This document shows, piece by piece, positions 62,367-64,000 of a stretch of 64,000 nt of DNA. The stretch is from positions 1 through 64,000 of the forward strand of contig NZ_JARUJP010000008.1 in NCBI RefSeq assembly GCF_033659955.1, written 5' to 3'. The notes beneath the pieces are model-generated. The model was not told the origin of the DNA and did no database searches. It saw only the letters and a program-made list of their open reading frames with translations. The DNA comes from Clostridium_AM tanneri (GTDB taxonomy: Bacteria; Bacillota; Clostridia; Clostridiales; Clostridiaceae). The first letter of the stretch is position 1; each line of letters starts with the position of its first letter. The position numbers were made by a program, and so were the translations under genes.

Positions 62367-63011
62367 TTAACCCCCTAATGTAACATCCTGTTTATCATAC
62401 CATTTCAGAGCGTCATATATATGTGAAGGCTTAAAGTCTGGCCAATAATCATCTATTATGTAGAAATCAGAGTACACAGACTGTACTGGTAGAAAACCAC
62501 TAAGTCTTCTTCTTCCTCCCCATCTTACTATCAAGTCTACTCTGGTTATATCCGACGATTTTAAGGTGCCCATTATATATTTTCTATTGGTAGTCTCTAA
62601 ATCCATCACATCACTTAAATCCCACTCCCAGCCATAGTTAACTAAAAAGTTTACTTTCATAGATCCGTCGCCAAAAGTCTTTCTTTCGGTGAAAGGCAGT
62701 AGTTCTTTAGGAAACATAGGTGAGTCAGTATTTCCAACAACTAAGAGAGAAGCATCCTCTTTTGCAAGTATTTTAACTGCCTCTATACATGCTATTGTAA
62801 AGGCTCTAGTTTGAACTGAGGGACGTTTAGTATTGTCAGTAGTAAAACCATAATAGGTTAACTCCTTTACGCCGAGTCCTTTACAAATTTTAAAAAGTTC
62901 TAATCCGGGGTTTAATCCAGGGCCATAACCCTGTTCTTTATTTAAGCCATTTTTTACGGCCCAACGTCTATTTCCGTCTGGTATAATTCCAATATGATTT
63001 GGAATTCTCAT
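62367..63011 (-). CDS. Undecaprenyl diphosphate synthase family protein, atypical
   Basis: A 214-residue cis-prenyltransferase homologue, shorter than typical UppS at about 250. The N-terminal diphosphate site NHIGIIPDGNRRWA is intact, as is YGFTTDNTKRP. The C-terminal motif that usually reads RTSGExRLSNF is RWGGRRRLSGF near residues 165-175, so the magnesium-binding glutamate is replaced by arginine. This suggests a paralogue with changed activity, product length or partner. A normal UppS is presumably elsewhere. GGAGGTG precedes the ATG. Confidence 0.87.
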   Translation of the reverse strand: MRIPNHIGIIPDGNRRWAVKNGLNKEQGYGPGLNPGLELFKICKGLGVKELTYYGFTTDNTKRPSVQTRAFTIACIEAVKILAKEDASLLVVGNTDSPMFPKELLPFTERKTFGDGSMKVNFLVNYGWEWDLSDVMDLETTNRKYIMGTLKSSDITRVDLIVRWGGRRRLSGFLPVQSVYSDFYIIDDYWPDFKPSHIYDALKWYDKQDVTLGG

Positions 63012-63185
63012 ATCAAGACACCTCCTCTAAATACAGCACTAATCACAGTATTACCATTAGTTAGAAAAATTATTCCAGTAATCACCAAGAGATAAATAGA
63101 TAAGACTAATTAGGTTTAGGAAATCTTTACTAGCTATAATTAAGGTGACTTATTTAAATAATATTTGTATGGAGGTGTTATATTA

Positions 63186-63860
63186 ATGTTTAAACACGAT
63201 AAAAGCTTATTGCAAGATGTTAAAGTTGAAAGAGTAAACCCACAATATGCAGTATTACTGCAGGAACAACTAGGCGGTGCCAATGGTGAATTAAAGGCTG
63301 CCCTTCAATATATGTCTCAAAGCTTTAGAATAAAAGACCCAGCTATAAAGGATTTATTCTTAGATATAGCTGCAGAGGAAATGAGCCACATGGAGATGGT
63401 AGCACAAACTATTAATCTTCTTAATGGGCATGAAGTAAATGCTAGCCAAGTATCCGCAGGTAATATTGAAGCTCATGTACTTAGTGGCTTATCACCTATG
63501 TTAATAAACTCATCCGGTGATCCATGGACAGCACATTACGTAAATGTAACTGGAGATATCACGGCAGACTTACTATCAGATATTGCAGCAGAACAAAGAG
63601 CAAAGGTGGTTTACGAGTACTTATACCGTCAGATAAATGATAAGGAAGTAAGAAAAACTATAGATTTCTTACTAAATCGTGAAGAAGCACATAATGCTTT
63701 ATTTAGAGAAGCTTTAAATAAAATGAAAAATGAAGCATCAAATAAGGATTTTGGAGTAACAGAAGATTCAAGACTATACTTTGATTTATCAACACCAGGA
63801 AAATTCTTTGAAAATCCAAATCCAACACCACCAAGCTTTGCAGAGCCAAGGAGGAATTAA
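63186..63860 (+). CDS. Manganese catalase family protein
   Basis: A 224-residue four-helix-bundle protein. The metal ligands of the dinuclear manganese site are visible: LGGANGELKAALQY, AAEEMSHMEM, AAEQRAKVVYEYL and NREEAHNALFREAL. It is shorter than full manganese catalases and resembles the CotJC spore-coat type. I start at ATG 63186 after GGAGGTG; ATG 63165 overlaps that ribosome site. It may protect spores or cells from peroxide, in keeping with PerR elsewhere in the window. Confidence 0.92.
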   Translation: MFKHDKSLLQDVKVERVNPQYAVLLQEQLGGANGELKAALQYMSQSFRIKDPAIKDLFLDIAAEEMSHMEMVAQTINLLNGHEVNASQVSAGNIEAHVLSGLSPMLINSSGDPWTAHYVNVTGDITADLLSDIAAEQRAKVVYEYLYRQINDKEVRKTIDFLLNREEAHNALFREALNKMKNEASNKDFGVTEDSRLYFDLSTPGKFFENPNPTPPSFAEPRRN

Positions 63861-63959
63861 GGGTTTATTTTAATCTCTGAATAATATAAATGGCGATTAC
63901 ATAAACTTTTACAGTATTACTTTTAGATCAAAATAACTATGTTAAAAGGAGAGATTTTT

Positions 63960-64000
63960 ATGACAAAATATTTATGTATTGCATGTGGATATATTTATGA
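63960..64000 (+). CDS. Rubredoxin, 5' end only
   Basis: AAAGGAGAG precedes an ATG and thirteen codons reading MTKYLCIACGYIY, with the first Cys-x-x-Cys-Gly-Tyr knuckle of rubredoxin. The rest lies beyond the window. Rubredoxin next to a manganese catalase suggests an oxidative-stress electron chain. Confidence 0.8.
   Translation, partial: MTKYLCIACGYIY

Noticed and set aside
1..64000. CRISPR arrays, insertion sequences, prophage or defence islands
   Set aside because: No regularly spaced repeats, transposase, integrase or terminal inverted repeats were seen; the only larger duplication is the small-peptide cassette at 23 kb.

Overview
The window is a 64 kb piece of a low-GC, anaerobic, spore-forming Firmicute chromosome, most likely Clostridium sensu stricto. 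Supporting signs are the strong AT bias, purine-rich Shine-Dalgarno sites, pyruvate:ferredoxin oxidoreductase, an oxygen-sensitive double-cubane protein with its activase, PerR, a DUF3787 spore-surface protein, a manganese-catalase-like protein and a PyrR-type pyrimidine leader. There are no insertion sequences, prophage genes or CRISPR arrays, and base composition looks even throughout.

Layout. 1-450: three tRNAs. 0.9-4.7 kb: threonine ammonia-lyase, then a double-cubane-cluster protein, a putative Se/S carrier (DUF3343) and an activase. 4.7-11 kb: pyrBICFKDE behind a leader with two PyrR-like sites, one working by attenuation and one covering the pyrB ribosome site. 11-22 kb: a membrane protein, a TIM-barrel protein, then a protein quality-control block (tig, clpP, clpX, lonB, lonA, engB) and a CPBP protease. 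22-28 kb: a minus-strand group with three small paralogous membrane peptides that standard ORF length cut-offs miss, a WYL regulator, an orphan solute-binding lipoprotein, and PerR. 29-32 kb: an amino-acid permease and an atypical PfkA-like kinase. 32-50 kb: an inositol locus. 50-56 kb: cobC, cobS and cobU facing a cobalamin-riboswitch-controlled ABC importer. 56-64 kb: redox proteins (DUF1858, DUF362 ferredoxin, PFOR), spore-related small proteins, a cis-prenyltransferase paralogue, Mn catalase and the start of a rubredoxin.

The most interesting region is 34.9-50.3 kb. A sugar ABC importer and iolB, iolD, iolE and iolG are present. The usual lower-pathway genes iolC, iolJ and iolA are not in the window. 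In their place are a split transketolase, an archaeal-type (type II) GAPDH homologue, an archaeal-type PGK homologue, a malic enzyme and a LarA-type nickel racemase homologue. These fit a coherent chemical route. Transketolase would cleave 5-dehydro-2-deoxygluconate to a ketol unit plus D-malate semialdehyde, a carboxylate analogue of D-glyceraldehyde 3-phosphate. The GAPDH and PGK homologues would oxidise it to D-malate while making ATP. The LarA homologue would epimerise it to L-malate, and malic enzyme would give pyruvate. The PGK homologue lacks an arginine of the usual 3-phosphoglycerate site, which agrees with a substrate without that phosphate. The route is inferred, not shown. A neighbouring PfkA-like protein with changed fructose-6-phosphate residues offers a competing explanation for the missing IolC.
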